In this document: in pieces, positions 34,310 to 43,714 of the stretch | Numbering within the stretch: position 1 is the first letter of the stretch | How the letters are laid out: every line of letters starts with the position of its first letter | NCBI RefSeq assembly: GCF_000686885.1 | Contig: NZ_JMLU01000005.1 | Span: forward strand, 62,001-126,000 | Reading direction: 5' to 3' | DNA length: 64,000 nucleotides | Source: Flavobacterium sasangense DSM 21067 | GTDB taxonomy: Bacteria > Bacteroidota > Bacteroidia > Flavobacteriales > Flavobacteriaceae | Notes under the pieces: model-generated | Database searches by the model: none | What the model was told of the DNA's origin: nothing | Seen by the model: the letters and a program-made list of their open reading frames with translations, nothing else | Translations under genes and position numbers: made by a program

Positions 34310-35191
34310 ATGGCAAAATCGGCACTATTGAAGTCATCTATCGTAAAAAAATACTGGATGGCTCTTACAGGTTTATTCTTATGCTTGTTTTTGGCGGGAC
34401 ATTTGGCAGGAAATCTTCAATTGATTTTCGGAACCAGTCAGCAATTCAATGAATATGCATTATTCATGACCACCAATCCTGCAGTTAAGTTACTTTCTTA
34501 TGTTACTTACATTTCAATTATATTCCATGCTATTGATGGAATTATGTTGACATTCCAAAACAAAAAAGCAAGACCAATTGGTTATGCTAAGACAGATGGT
34601 TCTTCAAGTAGTTTAGCTTCAAGAAATATGGCTGTTTTAGGAACTGTTATTTTGGTTTTTATTGCTACTCACATGGTAAACTTTTGGGCAAAAATGCATT
34701 TTGACCAAAACATGCCTTTAGTCAAAAAAGAAATTGACAACGGGATGGGAGGAAAACAAATTCAATTAGTTGGAACAAAAGATTCTCAAATGCCGTTTAT
34801 GCAGTTAGATCAAACAGGGAAACTTTCAAAAGAGTTTTTTGAGATGATTAAAGCACAAACTCAAGGGCAATACGATTTAGAAGTTAAAGACATGACTAAA
34901 ATCGTAAATAAAAAAACTGGGGAAGTAGTTTTCATTGGTTACAAAGATTTACATAAACTAACTGTAGACTTCTTCAAAGATGCGAAGTATGGATTGTATT
35001 TTACAATTGGTTATGTTTTAGCTATGTTAGCTTTAGCATTTCACTTATGGCACGGTTTTCAAAGTGCTTTCCAATCTTTAGGTGTTAATAATAAGTTTAC
35101 ACCTGTAATTAAGTTTTTCGGAAAAGCATTTGCAATTATAGTTCCGCTATTATTTGCAATTATTCCTATTATCTTACACTTTAAAAAATAA
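34310..35191 (+). CDS. sdhC: succinate dehydrogenase cytochrome b subunit with large extra loop
   Basis: 293 residues, about 70 more than usual for this family. Five membrane helices with haem-ligand His candidates: AGHLAGNLQ (about residue 27), FHAIDGIML, ATHMVNFWA and AFHLWHGFQSAFQSLG. This is the type-B diheme anchor that passes electrons to menaquinone. Between the third and fourth helices (about residues 132-222) there is an extra hydrophilic segment of about 90 residues, with DQNMPLVKKEIDNG and KELSKEFFEMIKA-like charged stretches and VNKKTGEVVFIGYKD. It starts the sdhC-sdhA-orf-sdhB operon. Confidence 0.92.
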   Translation: MAKSALLKSSIVKKYWMALTGLFLCLFLAGHLAGNLQLIFGTSQQFNEYALFMTTNPAVKLLSYVTYISIIFHAIDGIMLTFQNKKARPIGYAKTDGSSSSLASRNMAVLGTVILVFIATHMVNFWAKMHFDQNMPLVKKEIDNGMGGKQIQLVGTKDSQMPFMQLDQTGKLSKEFFEMIKAQTQGQYDLEVKDMTKIVNKKTGEVVFIGYKDLHKLTVDFFKDAKYGLYFTIGYVLAMLALAFHLWHGFQSAFQSLGVNNKFTPVIKFFGKAFAIIVPLLFAIIPIILHFKK

Positions 35192-35209
35192 TCAACATCA
35201 GTATATATT

Positions 35210-37219
35210 ATGAAGTTAGATTCTAAAATACCAGCGGGTCCATTAAAAGACAAATGGACCGATCATAAAAACCACTTGAAATTAGTTGCTCCAAACAATA
35301 GACCAAAAATCGATATTATTGTGGTAGGAACTGGTTTAGCAGGTGCTTCTGCTGCTGCTTCTCTTGGAGAAATGGGATATAATGTAAAAGCATTCTGTTT
35401 TCAAGATTCACCTCGTCGTGCACACTCTATTGCGGCTCAAGGAGGTATTAATGCAGCAAAAAATTATCAAAATGATGGTGATAGTGTTTACCGTCTTTTC
35501 TATGATACAATTAAAGGTGGTGACTATCGTGCACGTGAAGCAAACGTTCATCGTTTAGCAGAAGTTTCCGGTAACATCATTGACCAATGTGTGGCGCAAG
35601 GTGTTCCTTTCGCTCGCGAATATGGTGGAATGTTAGACAACCGTTCGTTTGGTGGAACGCAAGTACAACGTACTTTTTACGCTGCTGGACAAACTGGACA
35701 ACAATTATTATTAGGAGCATATTCAGCTTTATCAAGACAAATCGGGTTGGGTCGCGTAAAAATGTACAACCGTCACGAAATGTTAGATATTGTTAAAGTA
35801 GACGGAAAAGCGCGTGGAATTATCGCTCGTAACTTAATCACAGGAGAAATCGAAAGACATTCAGCTCACGCAGTTGTTATCGCTTCTGGAGGTTACGGAA
35901 ACGTATATTTCCTTTCTACAAACGCAATGGGAAGTAACGTAACAGCTGGATGGAAAATCCACAAACAAGGAGCATTATTCGCTAATCCATGTTATGTACA
36001 AATTCACCCAACATGTATTCCAGTTCACGGAACGAATCAGTCAAAATTAACGTTGATGTCTGAATCGTTACGTAACTCAGGACGTATTTGGGTTCCAAAG
36101 AAAAAAGAAGATGCAGAAGCAATTAGAGCTGGGAAATTAAAACCAACTCAAATTGCTGAAGAAGATAGAGATTACTACTTAGAAAGAAGATATCCTGCGT
36201 TTGGAAACTTAGTACCTCGTGACGTAGCTTCAAGAGCTGCAAAAGAGCGTTGTGATGCTGGTTACGGAATCGAAGCGAATGATACTAACGAGGGAGTTTA
36301 CTTAGATTTCTCTACAGAAATTCAAACAAAAGGTAAACAAGCCGCTTACGCGAAAGGAAATCATAATCCAACTCCAGAAGAAATTACAGCTTTAGGAAAA
36401 CAGTGGTTAGAAGAGAAATATGGTAACTTGTTTACGATGTATCAAAAAATCACGGATGAGAATCCTTATGAAACACCAATGAAAATTTATCCAGCAGTTC
36501 ACTATACTATGGGTGGTGTTTGGGTGGATTATAACCTACAATCTACAATTCCAGGTTGTTTCGTTGCTGGTGAAGCAAACTTCTCTGATCACGGAGCTAA
36601 CCGTTTAGGAGCTTCGGCTTTAATGCAAGGTTTAGCGGATGGATATTTCGTGTTGCCATACACCATTTCTAACTATTTAGCAGATGAAATTAGAACTGGA
36701 AAAATCTCTACAGATTCTCCAGAATTCTTAGAAGCAGAAGCTAGAGTGAAAGATTCAATTAGTAAATTCTTAAACAACAACGGTACAAAATCGGTTGATT
36801 ATTTCCATAAAAAATTAGGTTTGATTATGTGGAATAAAGTAGGAATGGGAAGAAATGAAGCTGGCTTAAAAGAAGCTATTGCAGAAATTGCTCAATTAAA
36901 AGAAGATTTCTACAAAGATGTTTATGTTCCTGGAAGCGCAGACGAATTAAACCCTGAGTTAGAAAAAGTATTAAGAGTTGCCGATTTCATCGAGTTAGGT
37001 CAATTGATGGCAATGGATGCTTTACAACGTAAAGAATCTTGTGGAGGTCACTTCCGTGAAGAGTATCAAGACGCTGAAGGTGAAACATTACGTGATGACG
37101 AAAACTTCAAATTTGTTGGAGCTTGGGAATACAAAGGTGATGACATCAGCAAAGAAGAGCTTCACAAAGAAGAATTGAAATACGAAGAAATAAAAATTGC
37201 TGCACGTAATTATAAATAG
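35210..37219 (+). CDS. sdhA: succinate dehydrogenase flavoprotein subunit
   Basis: 669 residues. It oxidises succinate to fumarate in the TCA cycle and binds FAD covalently. The dinucleotide site [20 protein letters not shown] lies at about residues 37-56; the flavin-linking His is in [18 protein letters not shown] (about residue 67); catalytic Arg/His regions are [14 protein letters not shown], and [19 protein letters not shown]-type C-terminal FAD motif appears as [20 protein letters not shown]. It is 18 bases after sdhC. The form is type B, as in other Bacteroidota. Confidence 0.97.
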   Translation: MKLDSKIPAGPLKDKWTDHKNHLKLVAPNNRPKIDIIVVGTGLAGASAAASLGEMGYNVKAFCFQDSPRRAHSIAAQGGINAAKNYQNDGDSVYRLFYDTIKGGDYRAREANVHRLAEVSGNIIDQCVAQGVPFAREYGGMLDNRSFGGTQVQRTFYAAGQTGQQLLLGAYSALSRQIGLGRVKMYNRHEMLDIVKVDGKARGIIARNLITGEIERHSAHAVVIASGGYGNVYFLSTNAMGSNVTAGWKIHKQGALFANPCYVQIHPTCIPVHGTNQSKLTLMSESLRNSGRIWVPKKKEDAEAIRAGKLKPTQIAEEDRDYYLERRYPAFGNLVPRDVASRAAKERCDAGYGIEANDTNEGVYLDFSTEIQTKGKQAAYAKGNHNPTPEEITALGKQWLEEKYGNLFTMYQKITDENPYETPMKIYPAVHYTMGGVWVDYNLQSTIPGCFVAGEANFSDHGANRLGASALMQGLADGYFVLPYTISNYLADEIRTGKISTDSPEFLEAEARVKDSISKFLNNNGTKSVDYFHKKLGLIMWNKVGMGRNEAGLKEAIAEIAQLKEDFYKDVYVPGSADELNPELEKVLRVADFIELGQLMAMDALQRKESCGGHFREEYQDAEGETLRDDENFKFVGAWEYKGDDISKEELHKEELKYEEIKIAARNYK

Positions 37220-37225
37220 TATTTT

Positions 37226-37807
37226 ATGAATAAATTACGCCATGTATTGATTTTAGTGATTTTCTTTTTAGGAATTACTAACATTTTTTCTCAAAAAATA
37301 ACCAATCAACCTGTTGTTAAACCTTCAGAAGGAAAAGCATTGGTTTATATTACTAGATCAAATGGAGCAATGATGGTAAATTTTAGAGTCTACGATAAAG
37401 ATTTGTTTATTGGGGCTTTAGAATATGGAAATTATTTTCTTTATGAATGTGAACCTGGTCAGCATTTATTTTGGGCTGCTTCTGAGAATAGAGATTTTGT
37501 CGAGGCAAATCTTGAAGCAAACAAAGTATATGTAATTGATCTTGAAGCTAGAATGGGTGCTTTTATTGCTGCTGTTGCTGTTGTTCCACAAAATCCTAAG
37601 GAAAAGAGACATAGAAAAATGTTTTATAGAACTGTAAAGAAAGAAACTTCTGTTGTAAAGTTTCAATCAAAATTAACATCTCAAGATAAAGAAAGTAATA
37701 TCATTGCCGCATTAGAGAAATATAAAGATTTAAAACAAAACAATTCTACCAAAATTATGGTTTTAAATCCTGATATGAATTTTGAAAATGCTGATAAACC
37801 AGAATAA
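37226..37807 (+). CDS. DUF2846-like exported protein inside the sdh operon
   Basis: 193 residues with a signal peptide (MNKLRHVLILVIFFLGITNIFSQ). The mature protein shows the pattern ALVYITRSNGAMMVNFRVYD, GALEYGNYFLYECEPGQHLFWAASE and NKVYVIDLEARMG in pieces, like DUF2846 proteins of unknown function. It lies six bases after sdhA and 12 before sdhB, so it must be co-transcribed with the sdh genes. There is no known exported subunit of this enzyme, so its position is odd: a passenger gene, or a partner in assembly. Confidence 0.7.
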   Translation: MNKLRHVLILVIFFLGITNIFSQKITNQPVVKPSEGKALVYITRSNGAMMVNFRVYDKDLFIGALEYGNYFLYECEPGQHLFWAASENRDFVEANLEANKVYVIDLEARMGAFIAAVAVVPQNPKEKRHRKMFYRTVKKETSVVKFQSKLTSQDKESNIIAALEKYKDLKQNNSTKIMVLNPDMNFENADKPE

Positions 37808-37819
37808 AAGATATAATTT

Positions 37820-38578
37820 ATGAGTACAAAAAACATAAACATAAACCTTAAAATTTGGCGTCAAAAGAATGCTAATTCAAAAGGGAGCATGGAAACATAT
37901 AAATTAGATAATGTTTCTACTGCAAGTTCGTTTTTGGAAATGTTAGACCAATTAAACGAGCAATTAATTAACGAGAAAAAAGAACCAGTGGCATTTGATC
38001 ACGACTGTCGTGAAGGTATTTGCGGAATGTGTTCTTTATACATCAACGGTCGTGCTCACGGACCTGATACAGGAATTACTACTTGTCAGTTACACATGAG
38101 AATGTTCAACGATGGCGATACCATCTACATCGAACCATGGAGAAGTAAAGCGTTTCCTGTAATCAAAGATTTAGTGGTTGATAGAAGTGCTTTCGATAGA
38201 ATTCAACAAGCTGGAGGTTTCGTATCGGTAAATACATCTGGAAATACGATTGATGCGAACTCAATTCCAGTTCCAAAAGACGATGCAGACAAAGCTTTTG
38301 AAGCGGCTGCTTGTATTGGGTGTGGTGCTTGTGTGGCTACTTGTAAAAACGGTTCTGCAATGTTGTTTGTGGGAGCTAAAGTATCACAATATGCATTATT
38401 ACCACAAGGTAAAGTAGAAGCTACACAACGTGTGTTAAACATGGTGCGTCAAATGGACGAAGAAGGATTCGGAAATTGTACAAACACTGGAGCATGTGAA
38501 ATCGAATGTCCAAAAGGAATTTCTTTAGAGAATATTGCTCGCATGAACAGAGAATACTTAAAAGCAAGTTTAAAATAA
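37820..38578 (+). CDS. sdhB: succinate dehydrogenase iron-sulfur subunit
   Basis: 252 residues. It carries electrons from the flavoprotein to the quinone site. The [2Fe-2S] site is [19 protein letters not shown] with TTCQLHMR; the C-terminal ferredoxin-like part has [15 protein letters not shown] (about residues 157-171) and [16 protein letters not shown] (about 218), which bind the [4Fe-4S] and [3Fe-4S] clusters. It follows the DUF2846-like gene by 12 bases. A lipoprotein gene follows six bases later. Confidence 0.97.
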   Translation: MSTKNININLKIWRQKNANSKGSMETYKLDNVSTASSFLEMLDQLNEQLINEKKEPVAFDHDCREGICGMCSLYINGRAHGPDTGITTCQLHMRMFNDGDTIYIEPWRSKAFPVIKDLVVDRSAFDRIQQAGGFVSVNTSGNTIDANSIPVPKDDADKAFEAAACIGCGACVATCKNGSAMLFVGAKVSQYALLPQGKVEATQRVLNMVRQMDEEGFGNCTNTGACEIECPKGISLENIARMNREYLKASLK

Positions 38579-38583
38579 ATTTT

Positions 38584-39120
38584 ATGAAATCAATTTTTAA
38601 AATATCAATTTTACTTTTGTTTGTAACATTGTTTTCTTGTTCATCTGAAGACTCTTCTAATAACAATAATGTTGATCCAATAGATACAGTTTATCCTATG
38701 GAGATTTATTTAGATGGTGAACATATTGTCTTACAAAATGATAGTAATTTAGCAAATCCATTAGGAGGTACTTTTGGTCCGGATTATAATTTATTATATG
38801 GGTTTTCTCAATCATCATTGACTGGTAGACCAGTTATTGATAGAAAAGTAGAAATGAAATTAGCTATCCCAAAAACAAATGTTGTTGTAGGAGAGCATCT
38901 TTTTACAAATGCTATTCAAACTAATGGTTATTTTGCCGACATGGACATCAAAATTGATGGTGTTGTTAAAGTTGTTAATACAACAAGTGGAAAAATAAAT
39001 GTTACTTCGATAGATCCTGTTACAAATTTAGTGACTGGTACTTTTGAGTTAATTACTAATGATGGTACCAATCAAAATCATACAGTAACTGGTTCATTTG
39101 AATATGTTATAGTTGATTAA
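38584..39120 (+). CDS. lipoprotein of unknown function
   Basis: 178 residues from ATG 38584 (MKSIFKISILLLFVTLFSC, Cys19 lipidated, then SSEDSSNNNN). A longer frame from 38506 overlaps the end of sdhB and is rejected because the signal peptide begins only at 38584. The mature part is probably all-beta (MEIYLDGEHIVLQND, KVVNTTSGKINVTSID, HTVTGSFEYVIVD). No family recognised. It is downstream of sdhB with five bases between, and a terminator closes the message. Confidence 0.72.
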   Translation: MKSIFKISILLLFVTLFSCSSEDSSNNNNVDPIDTVYPMEIYLDGEHIVLQNDSNLANPLGGTFGPDYNLLYGFSQSSLTGRPVIDRKVEMKLAIPKTNVVVGEHLFTNAIQTNGYFADMDIKIDGVVKVVNTTSGKINVTSIDPVTNLVTGTFELITNDGTNQNHTVTGSFEYVIVD

Positions 39121-39138
39121 ATAATTTAGTACAAAAAT

Positions 39139-39172
39139 AAAAAACGCATTCATTAATTTGGATGCGTTTTTT
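39139..39172 (+). terminator. terminator after the sdh operon and trailing lipoprotein
   Basis: AAAACGCATTC and GGATGCGTTTT pair around a small loop and are followed by T residues. Confidence 0.8.
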
Positions 39173-39246
39173 ATTGTTTAAATATTTCTTAAACATTATT
39201 AAATAAAAGAATAAAATGGTAATTTTAACCTGATAAATTTGTCAAT

Positions 39247-39699
39247 ATGAAACAGCTATTTCTTTTGTTTTTCTTTCTTTTTTCCATTTCGGTTTTATCG
39301 CAAAATAGGGTTTTAGTTATTCAACAATTAAACTCTAAATTCACCAAAGAGATTGATGAGAATAAACGTATAAAAGTATGGACTAAAGATGGGGAAAAAT
39401 TTTACGGAAGATTTACAATAAAAGACTCCACAAGTATTATAATTGAAGATAAAGTTGTGCTGTTAGAAGATATCATAAAAATGAAGAAAAAATCACTTTT
39501 TGGAGCCATAGCAAATCCTATTTTCATTGTTTATGGTTCTTTTGTGATAATTGCTGGTGCTGCAACTGTTGGAACTGGGGCTTGGGGGGCATTAATTGGA
39601 GGAAGCTTTATTGTTGCAGGAATACCAATGGTTTTAATACCCTCAATTAGTAATAATCATCCAATACAAGATTGGAAATATTCAATTAAAACAGAATAG
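39247..39699 (+). CDS. small exported or membrane protein, unknown
   Basis: 150 residues. Signal peptide MKQLFLLFFFLFSISVLSQ, then a domain of about 60 residues with KRIKVWTKDGEKFYGRFTIKD, which resembles a small beta-barrel as in many Bacteroidota proteins, followed by two hydrophobic stretches (AIANPIFIVYGSFVIIAGAATV and GALIGGSFIVAGIPMVLI). It ends immediately before the amidase gene (stop and start adjacent), so the two are probably co-transcribed. No family is recognised. Confidence 0.65.
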   Translation: MKQLFLLFFFLFSISVLSQNRVLVIQQLNSKFTKEIDENKRIKVWTKDGEKFYGRFTIKDSTSIIIEDKVVLLEDIIKMKKKSLFGAIANPIFIVYGSFVIIAGAATVGTGAWGALIGGSFIVAGIPMVLIPSISNNHPIQDWKYSIKTE

Positions 39700-40464
39700 A
39701 TGAAAATAGCGCTTTTTCAAACCAAATTAGCTTGGCAAAATCCTGAAATCAATAGAACATTCATCGAAGAATATTTCTTGAATGAAGACGAGCCATTTGA
39801 TTTATTTGTTTTGCCCGAAATGTTTACATCAGGTTTTACAATGAATCCATCTACTGTGGCTGAAACTATGGAAGGGGAAACTATGGCTTGGCTAAAAGAT
39901 TTGGCTAAAAAGAAAACGTGTGCTATTACAGGAAGTTTAGTCATCAAAGAGGATGAAAATTTCTATAACCGAATGGTTTTTGTGTTTCCATCTGGCGAAG
40001 TACAGTTTTACAACAAAAGACATTTATTTACCTTAGCTGGAGAAGAAAAAGTGTACACAAAAGGAACTGAGAAAGTCATTGTAAACTATAACAATTGGAA
40101 TATTTGCTTACAAATTTGCTATGATTTGCGTTTTCCAGTTTTTGTTCGAAATGTTGAAAATTACGATTTGTTATTGTACGTTGCCAATTGGCCAAAACCT
40201 CGTATTAATGCATGGGACGCTTTATTAAAGGCACGTGCCATAGAAAACATGTGTTACACCATTGGTGTAAATAGAATAGGCGAAGATGCAAATCATTTAG
40301 ACTATCCCGGACATTCAAAAGCAATTGACTTTTTAGGGAATACAATTGTGGACTGCGAAAATGAATTAGGTGTTTTTATCTTTGAATTAGATAAAAGCTC
40401 CCAAAACGAAGCTAGAGATAAATTCAATTTTCTGAACGATAAAGATGCTTTTGAAATCCTCTAA
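39700..40464 (+). CDS. nitrilase-family amidohydrolase (omega-amidase-like)
   Basis: 254 residues. Members of this branch (YafV, NIT2) hydrolyse alpha-keto acid amides such as ketoglutaramate. The Glu-Lys-Cys triad is visible in LPEMFTSGFTM (Glu about 41), YNKRHLFTLAGEE (Lys about 106) and ICLQICYDLRFP (Cys about 140). No signal peptide. The stop codon TAA (40462-40464) overlaps the stop of the convergent lipoprotein gene (40461-40463), so there is no intergenic terminator. Confidence 0.88.
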   Translation: MKIALFQTKLAWQNPEINRTFIEEYFLNEDEPFDLFVLPEMFTSGFTMNPSTVAETMEGETMAWLKDLAKKKTCAITGSLVIKEDENFYNRMVFVFPSGEVQFYNKRHLFTLAGEEKVYTKGTEKVIVNYNNWNICLQICYDLRFPVFVRNVENYDLLLYVANWPKPRINAWDALLKARAIENMCYTIGVNRIGEDANHLDYPGHSKAIDFLGNTIVDCENELGVFIFELDKSSQNEARDKFNFLNDKDAFEIL

Positions 40465-42062
40465 TCCAAAATAAAATCTTGTTCCACATCCCAGTTGGCT
40501 CTAACGTCAATTAGCTTTGGAAAATAGATGATTTCTTCGGCTTGTTTTTTAGCTAAGTAATTACCAGTTGTCCATTCATTATCAGAATTATCGTCGTAGA
40601 TGATTCTTATAGTGTATAATTTTGGGTCGATAGTTTCAAAATAGATACTTGTTTCTTTTGTTGAAGTAGCTTTGTATAACACCTCATTCTTATCTAATAA
40701 TTCAATTATGAAAGGAAAACGTTTTACGTTTATCAGATTAATTTTTAAGTTTCCATAATCGGAAAGTTGTTTGGTAGCAAAATTGAATTTTAAGGAGTCG
40801 TTAGACTTGTTATAAAGGTCTTTTACAGCGCCAGGAAACAATTCTATAGTATATTTTTCATTTTCTTCTTTTTTGAAATCAAAAGCAATTTCTTGATCAA
40901 AATCATGATATTTCGTTGTGAACTTCACGGCTACCGAGTCTTTGTTTTTTAAAATAATTTTTGATTCATCAATAGTTACTACAGGCGTGGTTGTTTTTAA
41001 AACGAAAGCATCTCTAAAAGGCAATACTGCTCCTGTTTTGTTTACAATATCTAGCGAATCGGCTTCTTTTAGATTTTTTAGTTTTGAAGTGAAGTTTTTA
41101 GAATAGGTTCCGTTTTTGACAGTAATTTGAATGGAATCCATTTTTACGTTGGGATAAAAAATCTGTACAGAATCTTTATTTTTTTCAGGAAATCTCGCAA
41201 TTTTAATAGGCACTTCTTTGTTGTTATAGCTGGCACTAATTGAAGTGTTTTTAAAATCTCCCTCGTAACCTAAAAAAAGTTTGTTATTGCTTTCTTGGGT
41301 TGGTTTAAAAGTTTTAAACGGTTTCTTTTCTTGAAATAACTCTAATTCAAACATGTCTGATGTTGGAATTGTTATTGGATAGTCAATAAACCCTATTTTA
41401 TCTGTATCAGGATTGTATTTATTGTTATTTGCTTTGTCTTTTATGGCTACAATTTTATAAGAACCTTCTTTAAGATTTTCAAGAGAAAATACTTTTAAGC
41501 TATCTAATGTGCTAGTAATGTAAAGAGGTGTTTCTTTGTATACGGTTGAATCAGTAAATGTTTTAGCATCATAAAGCATAACACTAATAAAACTATCAGG
41601 TTTTTGCTCATATGCGTCTTTAACTTTTCCTACAACGGTTAGAGAGTCAACATAGCTTCCGGTAGATAAAACGTATTTGAATTGTGAATACGGATTTCCT
41701 TCATTATTGTCGGTAATACTTTGTCCAAAGTTGAAGCTGTAAGTTGTATTTGGTACTAAAGTGTCTAAGATTTTAATTGAAATATATTTGCTAGCACTTC
41801 CTTGCGGCACAATGATAGGTTGTTTTTTCATTGGAGGTGAAATGATCAATTGTTTGTTGATGTCTTTCACTTTAATTAATTCATCAAAATTAATTTTGAT
41901 TTCGTTTCCTTTAAAATTAGTAGTAAAATTTTCAGGTAAACTATTTATAATTTTTGGCGCAATAGTGTCTTTTTTGCCTCCAGTAATAGTGCCTCTTTTA
42001 GCACAATTGGTTAACAATAAAAGACTTGCTGATAAAAAAGCTATGTATTTAAATTTTGTCAT
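40461..42062 (-). CDS. Ig-like domain lipoprotein
   Basis: 533 residues from ATG 42062 (MTKFKYIAFLSASLLLLTNC, Cys20 lipidated); the frame extends 18 codons upstream without a signal peptide, so I reject that start. It begins with a bacterial Ig-like domain (PKIINSLPENFTTNFKGNEI to about residue 110), followed by long repeated beta-rich modules. It is Ser/Lys/Asn-rich and ends without a sorting domain. The function is unknown; such lipoproteins often sit on the outer membrane. It has an overlapping stop with the convergent amidase gene. Confidence 0.75.
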   Translation of the reverse strand: MTKFKYIAFLSASLLLLTNCAKRGTITGGKKDTIAPKIINSLPENFTTNFKGNEIKINFDELIKVKDINKQLIISPPMKKQPIIVPQGSASKYISIKILDTLVPNTTYSFNFGQSITDNNEGNPYSQFKYVLSTGSYVDSLTVVGKVKDAYEQKPDSFISVMLYDAKTFTDSTVYKETPLYITSTLDSLKVFSLENLKEGSYKIVAIKDKANNNKYNPDTDKIGFIDYPITIPTSDMFELELFQEKKPFKTFKPTQESNNKLFLGYEGDFKNTSISASYNNKEVPIKIARFPEKNKDSVQIFYPNVKMDSIQITVKNGTYSKNFTSKLKNLKEADSLDIVNKTGAVLPFRDAFVLKTTTPVVTIDESKIILKNKDSVAVKFTTKYHDFDQEIAFDFKKEENEKYTIELFPGAVKDLYNKSNDSLKFNFATKQLSDYGNLKINLINVKRFPFIIELLDKNEVLYKATSTKETSIYFETIDPKLYTIRIIYDDNSDNEWTTGNYLAKKQAEEIIYFPKLIDVRANWDVEQDFILD

Positions 42063-42129
42063 TTTCTCAAATAATGTGGTTACAAAATAACGACTATAAT
42101 TAGTACAAACATACAAATTTTAGTATTTT

Positions 42130-42813
42130 TTATGATTGCGTGTAAGCAATCGTTACGATACTTACTTTGCTGTTTGGTATTTTTAATAAAGCTTTTGCGC
42201 ATGCTTCTAATGTTGCGCCTGAGGTCATAACATCATCTACAAGCAAAAAATGTTTATTGGAATCTGCTTCAGTAAAATGAACATCAAACAAGGCGTTGGT
42301 TATATCTTTCCTATTTTCTTTGTCTTTTTTTGTTTGTGTTTTAGAATATCTGCTTCTATACAATAAATTAGGGTTGTACGGAATCTTAAGTTCATTTGAC
42401 AGTGCTTCGCAAAAGGTTGTGATTTGATTGTAACCTCTTTCTTCTAATCTTTTTTTATGAAGAGGTACTGGAATTATTTCGGAGACTGTTTTTATATTTG
42501 CAACGGATTCTAAGTCTTTTGCATACCATTCACCTAGCAAGGTTCCAATTTCTTGGTGTTTTTTGTATTTTAGATTATGAATTAAGTTTTGAACAATCCC
42601 TTTTTTGTGAAAATACAGCATGGCGGCACTAAATTCAACGGGAATTATGCCATAAAATTTTTTTGTCGTATCATTGCCGGCCAAAATATGATGGTTGGTA
42701 TAAGGTAAGTGATGATTACAATTCGTACAAATGATTTTTTCATTTTGAAGTAGTAATGAGTCACATCCCATACAAAGTTTTGGAAAAAGTAAGTTTAACA
42801 GATATTTTACCAT
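42130..42813 (-). CDS. comF: ComF family protein (phosphoribosyltransferase-like)
   Basis: 227 residues. An N-terminal zinc ribbon (PKLCMGCDSLLLQNE, then ICTNCNHHLP) is followed by a type I phosphoribosyltransferase domain with the PRPP motif FLLVDDVMTSGATLEACAKAL. ComF is needed for DNA uptake in naturally competent bacteria, but many non-competent species carry it. No other competence genes are nearby. It lies 67 bases upstream of the Ig-like lipoprotein, on the same strand. Confidence 0.87.
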   Translation of the reverse strand: MVKYLLNLLFPKLCMGCDSLLLQNEKIICTNCNHHLPYTNHHILAGNDTTKKFYGIIPVEFSAAMLYFHKKGIVQNLIHNLKYKKHQEIGTLLGEWYAKDLESVANIKTVSEIIPVPLHKKRLEERGYNQITTFCEALSNELKIPYNPNLLYRSRYSKTQTKKDKENRKDITNALFDVHFTEADSNKHFLLVDDVMTSGATLEACAKALLKIPNSKVSIVTIAYTQS

Positions 42814-42874
42814 TTTATCGATTAATTATATCAACATTAACATTTTTAAATAAATTTATAAAAAAGTTTATAAA

Positions 42875-43651
42875 ATGGCACGCAGAAAAAACAAAATAAC
42901 AAAAATTAGCATCTTAATATTGATGCTGTTGTCGTTATTTTTAGGTGTCAAATATTATAAAGTTTTAGATGAATTTAATGCCTATGCTCAAAGCTCTGAT
43001 TTAGAGAACAAAGTTCTTGAAAGTCAGTTAACTGAAATTCTTCACAAATACGATTCAGTTAGCGCTAAGAATAAAATCGACAGTATTAAATTTGATCAAG
43101 TAATCAAACCAAACAATTCTAACGCTATTGTAGATAAATCTTCTAAAAGTAGTCTTGTACAAGATTCAATTGTTTTTTATGCGAAAGAATTGCAAACAGC
43201 AAAAAAAGAGAATCGTAATCTTACTGTTGCTAATTTAGTTGAAACCAAAAAGAACAACTCTAAAACAAATAACCTTTCTGCATTAAACATAAATGCCAAA
43301 GGAGTTAAAATTTACTCTGATGCTTACAAAATGAGTGAAGCCAAAATTCAACAATTAAGAGTTTGTTTTACTTTAGAAGAAAATCAATTGGTAAATTCGG
43401 GTGAAAAGACAATTTATGTGCAAGTGGTAAACCCCAAAAATCAAATTATTTCTTTAGGGGATACTTTTGTTGAATCAGATGCTAATGTTAAGTTACAATA
43501 TAGTGCTTCCGTTACTACTAATTACCAGAAAAAAGATACTGATGTTTGTACTTATGTCGATTTAGAAAAAAATAAAACGATTAAAGGGAAATACAAAATC
43601 AATATTTACCACGATTTTGTTAAAATTGGTACTACAATTTTCGAATATTAA
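42875..43651 (+). CDS. membrane-anchored coiled-coil protein, unknown
   Basis: 258 residues. One membrane helix (about residues 12-27) is followed by a coiled-coil-prone stretch (about 35-130, rich in Lys, Ser and Glu) and a C-terminal beta domain (about 150-258) with FTLEENQLVNSGEKTIYVQV. Relatives have been annotated as ParA, but there is no Walker A or B motif, so that label is wrong here. It lies just before glyS with 63 bases between, and diverges from comF. Confidence 0.65.
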   Translation: MARRKNKITKISILILMLLSLFLGVKYYKVLDEFNAYAQSSDLENKVLESQLTEILHKYDSVSAKNKIDSIKFDQVIKPNNSNAIVDKSSKSSLVQDSIVFYAKELQTAKKENRNLTVANLVETKKNNSKTNNLSALNINAKGVKIYSDAYKMSEAKIQQLRVCFTLEENQLVNSGEKTIYVQVVNPKNQIISLGDTFVESDANVKLQYSASVTTNYQKKDTDVCTYVDLEKNKTIKGKYKINIYHDFVKIGTTIFEY

Positions 43652-43702
43652 TAATTCTTATTTTTATTCCTTAATTTCTTTTCTTTATTTCATTCCTATT
43701 TT

Positions 43703-43710
43703 TACTTTTG
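43703..43710 (+). promoter_or_regulatory. glyS promoter -7 box, possibly giving a leaderless mRNA
   Basis: TACTTTTG lies four bases before the glyS ATG at 43715. With a start site a few bases after the box, the message would have almost no leader. Confidence 0.6.
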
Positions 43711-43714
43711 CACT

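Noticed and set aside
38506..38583. Upstream extension of the lipoprotein gene into sdhB
   Set aside because: The lipoprotein signal begins at ATG 38584, and the extension lies in the sdhB coding sequence in another frame.
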